Source of the DNA: Calothrix sp. FI2-JRJ7
GTDB lineage: Bacteria; Cyanobacteriota; Cyanobacteriia; Cyanobacteriales; Nostocaceae
Assembly (NCBI GenBank): GCA_019359675.1
Contig: JAHHGX010000019.1
Coordinates: forward strand, 1-64,000
Direction: 5' to 3'
Length of the DNA stretch: 64,000 bases
Shown piece after piece: positions 1 through 9,604 of this stretch. Under the pieces are notes generated by a model. It made no database searches, was not told the DNA's origin, and saw only the letters and a list, made by a program, of their open reading frames with translations. The position numbers were made by a program, and so were the translations under genes. Position 1 is the first letter of the stretch; every line of letters starts with the position of its first letter.

Positions 1-125
1 ATCGCTGCAAACAATTGCTCAAACAAAAAGATTTAGTTCGAGGTTTAACAAATTTTTATTGGTGGCCTCAAGTGACAGTTGCAGCGTGATTAGTTTTTTT
101 ATGGGTAAGCAACCGGACATGATAT
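1..125. mobile_element. End of a MITE-like element with ATATCATGTCCG terminus
   Basis: Read on the minus strand, the sequence entering at 125 begins ATATCATGTCCGGTTGC and continues TTACCCATAA. A very similar end occurs at 63020 (ATATCATGTCCGCTTGA, then TTACCCATAA) and the outer part also at 62917. Its border coincides with the point where the hydrolase stops resembling its family. I infer an inserted element whose other end lies beyond the window. Confidence 0.5.
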
Positions 126-600
126 TAGGTGTCATGTGGAATCCAAAATGCCATAAGCCTCCCTTGGCAACATCCATCCCTTCTTCCAGTCCAAAGCCGG
201 GAAGCCAAAACTCTGCCAGTACTAATCGCCTCACACCTTCCGGGTGCGCCGCAGCGTAAGCATAAGCGACCATACCACCAAGGTCGTGACCAACAAGATT
301 TATCTGTTGGAAACCCAAAGATTTAGTTAATAAATAAATATCTTGAGCTACAGTGCGTTTGTCATACCCACGATCAGGCTTAGACGAATCGCCTAGTCCC
401 CGCATATCTGGAGCAATTACAGTGTAATTTTCAGCAAGAGCAGGCATAATTTTTCGCCACTCGTACCATGTTTGCGGCCAACCATGCAGCAATACTACTG
501 GGGCGCCTTTGCCACCCATAACGTAGTGCAATTGTACACTATTAACAGAAGCGGTATAGTGCTTAAACGTATTAGCAAATTCTTCAGGATTAAATTCCAT
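19..600 (-). pseudogene. Alpha/beta hydrolase (epoxide hydrolase / haloalkane dehalogenase type), C-terminally truncated
   Basis: Residues 1 to about 157 read as a normal alpha/beta hydrolase. The oxyanion-hole motif HGWPQTW is near residue 39, and GHDLGG with the nucleophilic aspartate is near residue 104. This aspartate is typical of epoxide hydrolases and dehalogenases rather than serine esterases. The family is usually about 290 residues, but here the frame ends at 193. The last 35 or so residues are unlike the family and are encoded by the repeat-like sequence at 1-125. The catalytic histidine and acid of the lid and C-terminal half are missing, so the product should be inactive. It ends close to the OYE pseudogene on the same strand and may have been cotranscribed with it. 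Confidence 0.75.
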
Positions 601-603
601 GTT

Positions 604-1697
604 TTAAGCTATTGGTTTAAGTTTAAGTGTTGCATAGTCGGTATAACCTTTTTCATCTCCTTTATAAAAAGTTGAACTGTCTGGTTCGTTCAAAATCGCG
701 TTGAGTCTAAAGCGCGTTGGTAGATCGGGATTTGCTAGGAATAATCTGCCGAAAGATACGAGATCAGCTTTTCCACTGTTTATAATTGCATCTCCTTTTT
801 GACGGTCATAGCCTCCATTCACTATCAAGGCGCCTTTAAAAATTTGACGAAAATAGGCAGCATCTAATCCTGTGTCAGCTCCCCATTCGTTTGGTTCCAT
901 AAGGTGAAAGTAAGCTAAGTCAAAGGCGTTAAGACCAGCGACGGCATAACTAAACGTTGCAACACGATTTGAATCACTCATGCTGTAGTTAGTGCCGCTA
1001 GGAGAAATGCGAACACCAACCCGACCAGAACCCCATACACCAACTACCGCTTCGACTACTTCCAATAGAAAACGAGCGCGGTTTTCAATCGAGCCACCAT
1101 AGCGGTCGGTGCGTTGATTTGAACCGTCTTGGAGAAATTCATCTATTAAATAACCGTTGGCGCCATGATCTCAACCCCGTCAAACCCAGCAGTTAAAGCA
1201 TTTTGTGCGGCTTGACGAAACTGCTTAACCACACCCGCTACTTCTTCAGTGTCTAAAGCCCGTGGTGTTACCATTGGGCTTCGACGACCAAAGGGCAAAT
1301 ATGCATTTCCTTCGGTTGCGATAGCACTAGGTGCAACTGGCAATGCCCCACCGGGCTGTAGTTCTGGATGAGAGGTGCGCCCTGCGTGCCAGAGTTGCAT
1401 AAAAATTCGTCCGCCTAGTGTATGTACTGCGTCAGTAACTTGCCTCCATCCTGCGATTTGCTCTGATGAATGTATACCTGGACTAAGGGCATAACCACGA
1501 CCTTGGGGCGATACTTGCGTACATTCTGTAATAATTAATGCTGCTGATGCACGCTGCTTATAGTACTCCACATTCATCTCTGTTGGAACGTTTCCATCAG
1601 AAGCCCGCATCCGAGTAAGTGGTGCCATCACCATCCTGTGCGGTAGCTTTAATTGTCCAAGTTTAAAGGGCGAGAAGAGATTGACATTTGAATTCAC
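604..1697 (-). pseudogene. Alkene reductase (Old Yellow Enzyme / NADH:flavin oxidoreductase), one-base frameshift
   Basis: Two frames together cover a complete OYE, colinear with the intact paralogue at 57040-58134. The upstream frame carries NLFSPFKLG, RMVMAPLTRMRA and LQLWHAGR and ends GFDGVEIMAPTVI. The family sequence at that point is GVELHGAxGYLIDxF. Adding one C before ATGGCGCC (about 1167) restores HGANGYLIDEF and joins the downstream frame, which ends with NPDLPTRF and the GYTDY tail. The break removes the flavin/substrate-binding His region. GTG at 1697 is the preferred start because GGAGAT lies just upstream and the family N-terminus begins there. It is either a recent pseudogene or a sequencing error beside a GGCGCC site. 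Confidence 0.85.
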
Positions 1698-1741
1698 TAA
1701 CCTATCTCCAATAGTTAAAACGATAAAGTGTACTTCAAAGC

Positions 1742-1885
1742 ATTTGGGCGCCACCGTTAACCATTAAATAAGAGCCTGTGATAAGCTCCAATGCCTCGAC
1801 TGGCGCCAGTAACGAGAGCTACTCGGTTTGTTAGTAATTTTGTTTGCTCGGAGCCTTTTGCTACCTGAGTCGGTATAGTTATCAT
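1742..1885 (-). pseudogene. Short-chain dehydrogenase scar: N-terminus joined to C-terminus
   Basis: An ATG at 1885 opens a frame with VALVTGASRGIG, the SDR nucleotide-binding glycine motif, after about 22 residues. Immediately after it, in another frame, comes LITGSYLMVNGGAQM, the typical SDR C-terminal signature. About 200 residues between them are absent. I interpret this as an internal deletion of one SDR gene that left both ends in place. It lies directly upstream of the OYE pseudogene on the same strand. Confidence 0.7.
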
Positions 1886-1940
1886 GCTTATCGGCTTCTT
1901 CCTCAAGTTAGAATTAACACGCACAACATCAACTTCAAGC

Positions 1941-2321
1941 TCAAAGTTGCAAGATGGGAGTCGTTTGCCCCATAATCATCTGCCAACTACCTGACCGTTT
2001 CATGTACACGTGAGAATCACGCACCTGCTTGATATTCTGATCTTTCATCTTTAATGAGAGGCGGAAGTTAATTATGGCCACAGTGTCTCCATACCAATGC
2101 ACTTGTACCTCGTCAGTGGAATAAGATTCAAGCGCAACAGTTTTAACGTTCTCTATTTCCGCAGCTTTGTTTGCAACGCGACCATCGGGAAATACAGACA
2201 GAAAATCATCTGGTACGTCGCGCTCAATAACTGTGACATTGTTTTTTAATACAGCATCAAGGAACGCTGCATCTAGCTCTAGTAGCTCGCGCTCCAATGC
2301 CTCTATATTACTTGTGTTCAT
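1941..2321 (-). CDS. NTF2-like / DUF4440 family protein (SnoaL-like fold)
   Basis: A 126-residue protein with the usual size and pattern of the NTF2-like DUF4440 group. The N-terminal helix has EALERELLELDAAF, the middle has DDFLSVFPDGRVANKAAEI, and the C-terminal strands end in DSHVYMKRSGSWQMIMGQ. There is no signal peptide. Such proteins bind small ligands or act as ketosteroid-isomerase-like enzymes, and the substrate here is unknown. It is complete and on the same strand as the OYE and SDR remnants, so it may be the last intact member of that operon. Confidence 0.75.
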   Translation of the reverse strand: MNTSNIEALERELLELDAAFLDAVLKNNVTVIERDVPDDFLSVFPDGRVANKAAEIENVKTVALESYSTDEVQVHWYGDTVAIINFRLSLKMKDQNIKQVRDSHVYMKRSGSWQMIMGQTTPILQL

Positions 2322-2690
2322 TTTGGTGTAAACAATTTACTTGCCGAGAATGCTCCAGTCGAGCCTGTTGTTAATCCAGAAGTGTTGGCTTTTATCTTTA
2401 CCTACTGGTTTGTTTGATTAATAATGTCTAACTTCACGCTCATAGATAATTACAATTGTCGCTTGGCAAAATATTTCTTCCAGTCAAGATAGATAAGTTA
2501 AGGAATTTTAGCAGGAAAGTTAAGCGGAATTACTGCAAAAATTTCCTCAAGCTTATGCTCTTCGAGCTTTCTAGCCACTATAGCTCTAAACGCGCGTGCT
2601 GCTTTACTTGCTTAAGTTAACAAAATATTATTAAATTATGTAAAGACTGTAAAATATCAGCTTTCCTCTGCGTTCCTCAACTAAAGGGCA
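2322..2690. other. Intergenic region upstream of the STAND gene
   Basis: This AT-rich region separates a minus-strand gene from the plus-strand STAND gene, so both promoters should lie here. At 2344-2418 a short plus-strand open stretch ends EVLAFIFTYWFV and stop. It could be the tail of a lost membrane-protein gene, but I cannot assign it. No hairpin terminator is evident. Confidence 0.4.
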
Positions 2691-5600
2691 ATGGATTTAG
2701 AGAAACCAAAACGCAAACGGGGCGTTATCCTCACGCCTCAAGGATTTAAAAAGATTCTTCAAAAAAGAGGTGAGTTAGCCCAACCAAATACTATCGAAGC
2801 GTTAAGCGAACTTACAGGATTAAGTTCTCGCACAGTCGCAAAGGTGTTAGAGCGCTCCCAACTAGTTGACAAACAAACACTTGAGTCCTTTTTCAGAGCT
2901 TTTAATCTAGAGCTAGATCAAAGTGACTATTTCCAGCCAGAGTCTAGTATTAATGAGTTTGAGCAAGCAATTTTAATTACTTGTGAAGATTTACGACAGG
3001 CGCCTGATGTATCGATTTTCTACGGACGCGCGCTTGAATTAAGCCAGTTAGAGCAATGGGTGGTAACAGATAGCTGCCGTATAGTAGGTTTGTTTGGGAT
3101 TGGTGGAATTGGTAAAACCTCCTTAGCAGCGAAGCTAGCGGAACAAATAAAGGATAAGTTTGAGTACGTAATTTGGCGCTCGCTACGCAACGCTCCACCT
3201 GTCACAGAAATTTTGTCCAGTTTGATCCAATTTCTCTCCAACGAACAAGAAATTGAAAGAGATTTACCAGAAAGTGTAGAGGGTAGAGTTACGCGATTAA
3301 TTCATTATTTACATAACTTACGCTGCTTACTAATACTTGATAATGCAGAGGCAATTTTACAAAGCGGTGATACATTCTCAACAATCAGCAATTACTGTAC
3401 TGGATTTTATCGCTCTGGATACGAGGGGTATGGCGAACTTTTTCGTCGAGTGAGCGAAACATCGCATCAAAGTTGCTTAATTCTCACCAGTCGGGAAAAA
3501 CCCGAAGAATTTGCTTCATTTGAAGGAGAAATATTTTCACGCTCATTACAAATTACTGGTTTAAAAGAAGTAGAAGCCCTTTTAATTATCGAAGCAACAG
3601 GTCTTTTGGGAACAGAAGAGGAAAAAAGAAAATTGATTGAGTGCTATAAAGGTAATCCTTTAGCTTTGAAAATAGTTGCTACGTCGATTCAAGAGTTATT
3701 TAATGGTAATATAGCGGAATTTTTATCACAGGGTAAAACAGTTTTTAGTGGAATCCGTAATCTTTTGTCAAGGCAGTTTAGCCGTTTATCAGATTTAGAA
3801 AAGCAGATTGTAAATTGGTTAGCAATTAATCGGGAGCCGCAGACTCTCTCGCAATTGCAAGAGGATATTTCTTTACCAAACATACAACTTCAATTACTGG
3901 AGGGATTACAATCTCTTTTAAGGCGATCGCTGATTGAAATATGTAGTGGAGACGCGATGTATCGCGTCTCTACGTATACACTGCAACCGATGGTTATGGA
4001 ATATACAACTGACCAATTCGTTGAGCAAGTTTGTGAAGAAATTAAAACCCAAAAAATTGAACTTCTTAAACGTCATGCTCTAATTAAGGCACAGGGTAAA
4101 GATTACATTAGAGATACTCAAGTTCGTCTTATCCTTAAACCAATAATAGATAACTTGCTGACTATATATGGTACTAATAAAAATATTGAAAATCAGTTAG
4201 CCCGCATTTTGGCAACACTAAGAGAAACATTACCTTTACAACCTGGATACACGGGGGGTAACATTTTCAATCTATTACGCTACATCAAAGCAGATTTTCG
4301 CAACTACGACTTTTCCAATCTTACAATTTGGCAAGCTGACTTACGGGATGTTGAGTTACATGGCGCCAATTTTGCTCACTCTAATCTTGCTCGGTCTGTT
4401 TTTAGCGAAACTTTAGGTAGTACTGCCGCAGTAGCAATTTCTCCCTGTGGGCAATTTTTGGCAACGGGTCACGTTGATGGTGAAATTCGTTTATGGCAAG
4501 CAACGGATGGACAACAAGTTGCATTTTTCCAAGCGCATAGTTCCTGGGTATGGTCTGTTGCCTTTAATCCTGAAGGTAATATTTTGGCTAGTGGTGGTGC
4601 AGACCAAACTGTAAAGTTATGGGACGTTAGAACTTTTAGATGTTTAAATTTACAAGGGCATAATAGCGGTATTTGGTCTGTGGCTTTCAATCCTCAAGGT
4701 ACTACAATCGCAAGTGCTAGTGAAGACGGAACGATCAAGTTATGGGATGCTATTACGGGAGAATGCAAGGAAACTTTACAGGGACATACAAGTGGTGTGC
4801 ATTCAATTGCCTTTAGTCCACAAGGTGACATCCTAGCTAGTGGTGGTGCTGATCAAACGGTACGTTTTTGGGATATGAATGCAGGTAAACTAAAGCAAAT
4901 TTTGGTCGGACATACTAAGACGGTGCATTCAGTTAGTTTTAGTCCTGACGGTGACACCCTTGTTAGTGGTAGCTCAGATGCGCTCGTGCGGTGTTGGGAT
5001 GTGAGTACAGGTGAGTGTTATCAAATTTTACAGGGGCATACTAATTCTGTGCATTCGGTTAGTTTTAGTTTATATCAGGGCACAGGCAAGATGCCTGTGC
5101 TACTTGCTACTGGCAGTGCAGATCAAACTGTAAGGTTGTGGGATGTTAGTACTGGCGCCTGTTGCAAAACGTTACAAGGTCATACAGATGATGTTTGGTC
5201 GGTTGCTTTTAGCCCAAATATGACTTTAGTTAGTGGTAGTCAAGATGGCGCTGTTAAGTTTTGGGATGTATTAGAAGGTAAGTGCTTGAAAACTTTACAG
5301 GGACACTTTAGTGGAGTTTGGACTGTTGCTTTTAACCCAAAGAGCAAAATTCTTGCTAGTGGTAGCCAAGATGGTGCTTTAAAACTGTGGGATATTTCAG
5401 AAGGTAAGTGCTGTAAAGTTTTGCACGGACATACGAGTTGGATACTTTCTGTTGCCTTTTCTTCAGATGGGCGCCTAATTGTTACAGGCAGTGCCGATAA
5501 CACGTTGAAATTATGGGATATTTGGGATGGAAAGTGTCGTCAAACATTATACGGGCACGCCAGTGGAGTGTGGTCTGTTGCAACAAGCCCTGACGGTAAG

Positions 5601-6320
5601 ACTGTAGCTAGTGGTAGCCAAGACCAGACGATTAAGTTATGGGATGTTAGTACTCTTCAGTGTTATCAAACATTGCAGGGACATACAGGTTGGGTAACTT
5701 GCCTTATTTTCAGCCCAGATGGTCGTACTCTTATTAGTAGCTCTGCCGATGGTACAGTTAGGCTGTGGAATGTTAGCACTAGTGTTGATGAGCGCTCGCT
5801 TGGCACATGTTTTAACATATTGATTGGACACACTGATTGGATATACTCGGTTGCGTTGAGTCCAGACGCGCTCCGGCTTGCTACTGGCAGTGAGGATAAA
5901 ACGCTAAAAGTATGGGATTATAATACGGGTGAGTGCATTAAAACTTTACAAGGACACGCTAGAGGAGTGCGGTCTGTCGCCTTCAGTCCAGATGGTAAAA
6001 CTTTAGCTAGTTGCAGTGAAGACCAAACATTGCAAATTTGGGATGTTAGCACTGGTAAATGTCTTAATACGCTGTACGGACACACTAAACCAATATGGTC
6101 AGTTACTTTTATACAAGGCGACCAGGTTACAGGTGATATTCTAGCTAGTGGCAGTGAAGATGAAACAATCAAGCTTTGGAACGTCACCACACGTGAGTGT
6201 ATAAAAACTCTAAGAACCTCCAGACCTTACGATGGCATGAATATTACTGGTGTTACAGGTTTAACTGAGGCAACAATTGCTACATTGAAAGCCTTGGGAG
6301 CCGTCTTAGATGATTTGTGA
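2691..6320 (+). CDS. STAND/NB-ARC NTPase with 14 WD40 repeats
   Basis: The 1209-residue protein has three parts. Residues 1-85 are a helix-turn-helix-like region common in cyanobacterial NB-ARC/WD proteins. An NB-ARC type ATPase follows, with Walker [10 protein letters not shown] at about 136 and [11 protein letters not shown] as Walker B. From about 575 there are 14 WD40 units, enough for two seven-bladed propellers, after a short pentapeptide-like linker ([13 protein letters not shown]). It should be a cytosolic switch that binds a ligand through the propellers and oligomerises with ATP; the signal is unknown. The short C-terminal tail after the last blade ([17 protein letters not shown]) is present again as a remnant at 7190. 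Two palindromic repeats are embedded in frame (3946-3973 and 5080-5100). No effector domain is visible. Confidence 0.9.
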   Translation: MDLEKPKRKRGVILTPQGFKKILQKRGELAQPNTIEALSELTGLSSRTVAKVLERSQLVDKQTLESFFRAFNLELDQSDYFQPESSINEFEQAILITCEDLRQAPDVSIFYGRALELSQLEQWVVTDSCRIVGLFGIGGIGKTSLAAKLAEQIKDKFEYVIWRSLRNAPPVTEILSSLIQFLSNEQEIERDLPESVEGRVTRLIHYLHNLRCLLILDNAEAILQSGDTFSTISNYCTGFYRSGYEGYGELFRRVSETSHQSCLILTSREKPEEFASFEGEIFSRSLQITGLKEVEALLIIEATGLLGTEEEKRKLIECYKGNPLALKIVATSIQELFNGNIAEFLSQGKTVFSGIRNLLSRQFSRLSDLEKQIVNWLAINREPQTLSQLQEDISLPNIQLQLLEGLQSLLRRSLIEICSGDAMYRVSTYTLQPMVMEYTTDQFVEQVCEEIKTQKIELLKRHALIKAQGKDYIRDTQVRLILKPIIDNLLTIYGTNKNIENQLARILATLRETLPLQPGYTGGNIFNLLRYIKADFRNYDFSNLTIWQADLRDVELHGANFAHSNLARSVFSETLGSTAAVAISPCGQFLATGHVDGEIRLWQATDGQQVAFFQAHSSWVWSVAFNPEGNILASGGADQTVKLWDVRTFRCLNLQGHNSGIWSVAFNPQGTTIASASEDGTIKLWDAITGECKETLQGHTSGVHSIAFSPQGDILASGGADQTVRFWDMNAGKLKQILVGHTKTVHSVSFSPDGDTLVSGSSDALVRCWDVSTGECYQILQGHTNSVHSVSFSLYQGTGKMPVLLATGSADQTVRLWDVSTGACCKTLQGHTDDVWSVAFSPNMTLVSGSQDGAVKFWDVLEGKCLKTLQGHFSGVWTVAFNPKSKILASGSQDGALKLWDISEGKCCKVLHGHTSWILSVAFSSDGRLIVTGSADNTLKLWDIWDGKCRQTLYGHASGVWSVATSPDGKTVASGSQDQTIKLWDVSTLQCYQTLQGHTGWVTCLIFSPDGRTLISSSADGTVRLWNVSTSVDERSLGTCFNILIGHTDWIYSVALSPDALRLATGSEDKTLKVWDYNTGECIKTLQGHARGVRSVAFSPDGKTLASCSEDQTLQIWDVSTGKCLNTLYGHTKPIWSVTFIQGDQVTGDILASGSEDETIKLWNVTTRECIKTLRTSRPYDGMNITGVTGLTEATIATLKALGAVLDDL
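3946..3973. repeat. GTAGAGACG-type palindrome inside the STAND coding sequence
   Basis: Twelve-base arms, GTGGAGACGCGA and TCGCGTCTCTAC, surround a 4-base centre with one mismatch. It is read through in frame as GDAMYRVST. The same palindrome type occurs at 6335, 7305, 54470 and 62954, so this copy has been inserted into, or retained in, coding DNA between the ATPase and the propellers. Confidence 0.75.
5080..5100. repeat. GCACAGGC-AAGAT-GCCTGTGC repeat inside a WD40 blade
   Basis: A perfect 8-base inverted repeat with a 5-base loop lies between the SVSFS strand and LLATGSAD of one WD40 unit. It encodes GTGKMPVL, an 8 to 10 residue insertion that the other 13 blades lack. Relatives of the sequence appear outside genes near 8431-8460 and 53742-53761. 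Confidence 0.75.
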
Positions 6321-6334
6321 ACAATCATACAAAT

Positions 6335-6362
6335 GTAGAGACGTTACATGTAACGTTTCTAC
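6335..6362. repeat. Palindromic repeat after the STAND stop codon
   Basis: GTAGAGACGTTAC is followed, after a 2-base centre, by GTAACGTTTCTAC, a near-perfect hairpin 14 bases after the stop. It could act as a transcript 3' end, although no T-run follows. The same arrangement follows the STAND-tail remnant at 7190-7294. Confidence 0.7.
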
Positions 6363-6731
6363 AACCTATCTGATAGGGTTATCAGCAGTAGCTCAAAATC
6401 CTAGAATTTCCTATAATCATAGCTGGTGTTTTAGTTAAAATCTCTGAAAATATATATTTCACTCTTGACACCGCTTTGACAAGTGTTACTTAAGTTCCGC
6501 TTCGTATCCTTAAATATGAGGGTATAAATATCTATTTACTCTCACAACCGATACCGTCTTTGTCGCGGTTAAAGTCATATAGGTTATTGGTACTGAACCG
6601 AATACCTTTATTAATCCAATGAAATTACGGTACGTCCTCGTATTATTTTTTACAGAGTTATAATGTTGTGTAATCTACCCTCGTAACAGAAGTTTTACGT
6701 ATGACAGATTCTGCTAAATACATTCAAAAAA
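6363..6731. other. Intergenic, no gene recognised
   Basis: About 370 AT-rich bases with stops in all frames. I see no coding remnant, repeat family member or clear hairpin. Confidence 0.5.
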
Positions 6732-7187
6732 TTATCCGGAGATAATTGAAGGCATGACGCTGGCATCGACGACTCGCAACCCAGTAACACCATATACACG
6801 TAATTCTGGGTCTACTACACTCATCTCATCTAGTCCCATTTTGGCTGAACCAGCCATGTGCCATTGAGAGATAGTATCTTGCCGAACTGCGTCACGTAAA
6901 TCAGCGTTTGATTGAATGTTGGCGCCTGGAACAACTTCGCCCTTTACCCAATTAGAGAGGGGGCGGTAGCAAAAATTTCGCGGGACACACGTACTGCTCG
7001 CATTAAGCGTTGAACATCAGACTCGGTGCCTAGGAAGTTAGGGTCAAGCAACGGTGGAACAAGCGGATCGGTGCTGGCAAGACGTACAGTACCACGGGGC
7101 ATAGGGCGTACTAAGGTCTGGTAAGTTCACTCGCACAGGAATGCCAAACTGCTCCAAGTGCTTGGCGGCTCCAATTGCTGAAAACCT
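6732..7187 (-). pseudogene. GMC oxidoreductase remnant (choline/alcohol dehydrogenase type)
   Basis: The minus strand reads the C-terminal GMC domain: RGTVRLASTDPLVPP, then [18 protein letters not shown] with the catalytic-site histidine, then [16 protein letters not shown] and stop. A one-base frameshift sits in a C-run near 6965. Further upstream the frame reads AAKHLEQFGIPVRVNLP, which belongs to the middle of a GMC protein and is followed directly by C-terminal sequence. So a large internal piece is deleted near 7115. The FAD-binding N-terminus is absent. Confidence 0.8.
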
Positions 7188-7189
7188 TT

Positions 7190-7294
7190 AGAAGCAAAAA
7201 ACCCTATGAGGGCATGAACATTACTCGTGTTACAGGTTTAACTGACGCGACTATTGCCACTCTTAGAGCGCTAGGGGCAGTTGAGCATTTCTAA
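7190..7294 (+). pseudogene. Orphan C-terminal tail of a second STAND/WD40 protein
   Basis: The frame reads KKPYEGMNITRVTGLTDATI and then ATLRALGAVEHF and stop. This is closely similar to the last 32 residues of the STAND protein ending at 6320. No WD40 sequence precedes it; the GMC remnant abuts it instead. It is followed, 10 bases after the stop, by the same hairpin type as the full gene, so gene tail plus hairpin were duplicated and the rest lost or displaced. Confidence 0.8.
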
Positions 7295-7304
7295 CCGAAT
7301 ACAT

Positions 7305-7332
7305 GTAGAGACTAAACATGTAACGTCTCTAC
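7305..7332. repeat. GTAGAGAC palindromic repeat
   Basis: GTAGAGAC and GTCTCTAC arms flank TAAACATGTAAC. This is a degenerate member of the family at 6335 and lies just after the STAND-tail remnant. Confidence 0.65.
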
Positions 7333-7569
7333 ACCAATTAAACAACGTCTCTACTGGTCTATGTCATCTGTGAACTTGCAATCGATAATCCACAACAGTT
7401 ACGTATTTTTCAAGCTTTAGTTGAAGCCGCGCGTGCTAGAAAAATTAGAAATCAAAACAAGCGCAATCAAGCAGGATTTTACACTAGTATCGACTCTTCG
7501 CTAGATTTGATTTAATGCTAATGCTTTATAAAGTAGATTTTGATTAGCACAAACCACGAGGAAGATATT
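7333..7569 (+). other. Intergenic, possible unidentified gene tail
   Basis: A plus-strand open stretch at about 7370-7515 reads AIDNPQQLRIFQALVEAARA and continues to a stop. It could be the C-terminus of a lost gene of unknown family. The last 50 bases hold the leader of the SDR gene, with GAGGAAG as ribosome binding site. Confidence 0.35.
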
Positions 7570-8277
7570 ATGCCTACACAATTTCAAGGAAAACGTGCCC
7601 TTGTTACTGGCGCCAATAAAGGCATTGGATTTGCAATTTCTCAAGGGTTACTAGCAGCGGGATTTGATGTAATTTTAGCAGCTAGATCAATTGACAAAGC
7701 GTATAAAGCAATCGAGCAACTTCAAACCTCAAACGCGCGTCCGTTAGAACTCGATGTTAGTGATGACAATAGCATTCATCAAGCCGCAAAGAATTTAAGC
7801 AACGAGATAGATTCGCTTGATGTCTTAATCAATAATGCAGGTATTTATCCTGATAAAGGCGTTAATATTCTTACAGTGTCACGTGAATTGCTTAATCAAA
7901 CGATGAACGTTAATGCATTTGGCGCCGTACAGGTTACTCAAGCATTTCTACCACTTTTATCAAAATTTAGAAACGCTCGTATAATTAATACTTCGAGTGG
8001 TTACGGTCAGTTAGCAGGCTTGAGCGCGGATGTTCCCAGCTATTGTTTATCAAAACTGACGCTTAATGGGGTGACAATAATGTTAGCCGAAGCATTGCAA
8101 TCTCAAGGCATTGTTGTCAATGCAATAGATCCAGGTTGGGTACAATCCGATATGGGCGGCTCAACAGCTCCACGCACTCCTGAACAAGGGGCAGATACCG
8201 CCGTTTGGTTAGCAACAGAAGCACCCGCAAATTTGACGGGAAAATTGTTCTACGAGCGACGTGAGGTGTCTTATTAA
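7570..8277 (+). CDS. Short-chain dehydrogenase/reductase (carbonyl-reductase type)
   Basis: A 235-residue classical SDR. TGANKGIG near residue 12 binds NAD(P), NNAG is in the middle, and the catalytic pair is in SYCLSK. The ATG at 7570 is preferred over 7540 because GAGGAAG stands 5 bases upstream and MPTQFQGKRALVTG is the family N-terminus. The protein resembles plant and bacterial carbonyl reductases that reduce aldehydes or ketones with NADPH. It stands alone, with a LysR gene converging on it beyond a MITE. The substrate cannot be predicted. Confidence 0.85.
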   Translation: MPTQFQGKRALVTGANKGIGFAISQGLLAAGFDVILAARSIDKAYKAIEQLQTSNARPLELDVSDDNSIHQAAKNLSNEIDSLDVLINNAGIYPDKGVNILTVSRELLNQTMNVNAFGAVQVTQAFLPLLSKFRNARIINTSSGYGQLAGLSADVPSYCLSKLTLNGVTIMLAEALQSQGIVVNAIDPGWVQSDMGGSTAPRTPEQGADTAVWLATEAPANLTGKLFYERREVSY

Positions 8278-8341
8278 ACGCTCGTTGCTAGTTACCCCCT
8301 ACGTGTTGTTACGTTCCGCGCAGGGGTTTCAATTATAGCTT

Positions 8342-8512
8342 CTAGTAGTCTGTGTCATTAGTTTTTATAGTATATATATTTACCAAAGAGACACAGAGGG
8401 CACAGAGGGAGGAGTTAACATAGCATAGTCCCGCCTGTGCTTTCGGTCAGGCAAGATGCATGAGCCTACAGTTATTTTTAATACCGCCAAAAATAATGGC
8501 ATGAAGTACTAG
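8342..8512. mobile_element. MITE-like element with CTAGTAGTCTGTGTCATTA ends
   Basis: The left end reads CTAGTAGTCTGTGTCATTAG. The right end, reverse-complemented, reads CTAGTACTTCATGCCATTAT, giving imperfect terminal inverted repeats of about 25 bases over 171 bp with no coding capacity. The element at 54439-54549 has the same ends, and a lone left end lies at 18137. The interior carries unrelated short repeats, including ACAGAGGG direct repeats. Confidence 0.65.
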
Positions 8513-8514
8513 TT

Positions 8515-9435
8515 TTACTCAACAATTTTTTGCTGCCGAAGTTGTTTCATTAACTCGCTCATAAAATCGATGAAAGCACGAATTTTAGCTGAGAGATGTC
8601 GTTTCTGAGGATAAACTACTGAAATTGGAGTACCTGGAGCTACATAATTTTCTAAGACTGGTTTAAGCTTACCTTGAGCAATCGCTTCACCTGCAATGTA
8701 GTTATACACTTGAACTAGCCCAACACCTGCAAGAGCAACATCTAGAAGTGATTTCCCATTATTGAGGCAAAGATTACCCTCCACAGGTATATTTATTTGT
8801 TGTCCATTATCCTGAAATTGCCAGTCAAATACCCGCCCAGTCCAAGGTGAAACAAAAGTAATACAATTATGATGCTTGAGGTCTTCTAAAGTTTGAGGTA
8901 TTCCGTATCGCTTCAAGTAGTTTGGTGCAGCACACACAATAAAGCGTGCCGTTCCCAGTCCATGCATAATTAAACTGCTATCAGGTCCAACTCCAATTCG
9001 CACGACAGCATCGATTCCTTCTTCAATTACATCTGCGATACGGTTACTTAGAGATATATTTAGCTTCAGGTCAGGATAGCGCTCGATGAACTTAGGTAGT
9101 ACCGGAATGATATGTAGTAAGCCTAACTCAGTGGTTAGGTCAATGCGAAGTGTTCCGGTTGGAGTTGATTGCGCGCGCTTTAGTTCTAATTCTGCTTCTT
9201 CCAGTTCACCAAGGATTTGCCGACAGCGTTCGTAAAATGCGGCGCCATCATCAGTCAGTGTAATCTTTCTGGTCGTGCGGTTCATCAACCGGATGCCCAA
9301 ACTATCCTCTAACCGCATAACCGCTTTGCTTACTGCCGAAGGGGACATGCCCAAATGCTGGGCTGCAACAGAAAAACTCCTAGTTTGGGCAGATCGGACG
9401 AAGATGTTGATGTCATTAAACTTATCCATAGGCAT
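8515..9435 (-). CDS. LysR-family transcriptional regulator
   Basis: A 306-residue LysR protein. The N-terminal winged helix-turn-helix has FNDINIFVRSAQTRSFSVAA and the typical NRTTRKITLTDDG wing. The effector domain begins near residue 90 (GTLRIDLTTELGLLHI). It is a paralogue of the LysR at 13214-14128 and matches the group whose N-termini read MDxxxxLxxFVRAA. It is divergent from the crotonase pair at 9605 with a 169-base spacer, which suggests it controls that operon and itself. The stop codon lies 3 bases from a MITE. Confidence 0.9.
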   Translation of the reverse strand: MPMDKFNDINIFVRSAQTRSFSVAAQHLGMSPSAVSKAVMRLEDSLGIRLMNRTTRKITLTDDGAAFYERCRQILGELEEAELELKRAQSTPTGTLRIDLTTELGLLHIIPVLPKFIERYPDLKLNISLSNRIADVIEEGIDAVVRIGVGPDSSLIMHGLGTARFIVCAAPNYLKRYGIPQTLEDLKHHNCITFVSPWTGRVFDWQFQDNGQQINIPVEGNLCLNNGKSLLDVALAGVGLVQVYNYIAGEAIAQGKLKPVLENYVAPGTPISVVYPQKRHLSAKIRAFIDFMSELMKQLRQQKIVE

Positions 9436-9604
9436 TATTTTACTTGATTAATGAATTATAGGAATAAGTGTTATGAAACACAACTACTTTTTCAAAGCTT
9501 AGTCTTAGATTAGTGTGAAATTATCCAACGATACGTCTAGCAAAACGTTTCATTCAGTCATACAAAATTTGTTGAGTTAGCTAGAAAAGAGTAGAGGAAA
9601 TTTT
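9436..9604. promoter_or_regulatory. Divergent promoter region, LysR / crotonase operon
   Basis: The spacer between the divergent genes contains AACTACTTTTTC at about 9482. The identical 12-mer recurs at 14181 in the other LysR divergent spacer, which suggests a shared binding element. AGAGGAAATTTT before ATG 9605 is the crotonase ribosome binding site. The exact operator is inferred. Confidence 0.45.

Noticed and set aside
5240-6190. Open minus-strand frames opposite the WD40 repeats
   Set aside because: They arise from the repetitive codon pattern of the WD40 units on the other strand and resemble no protein family.
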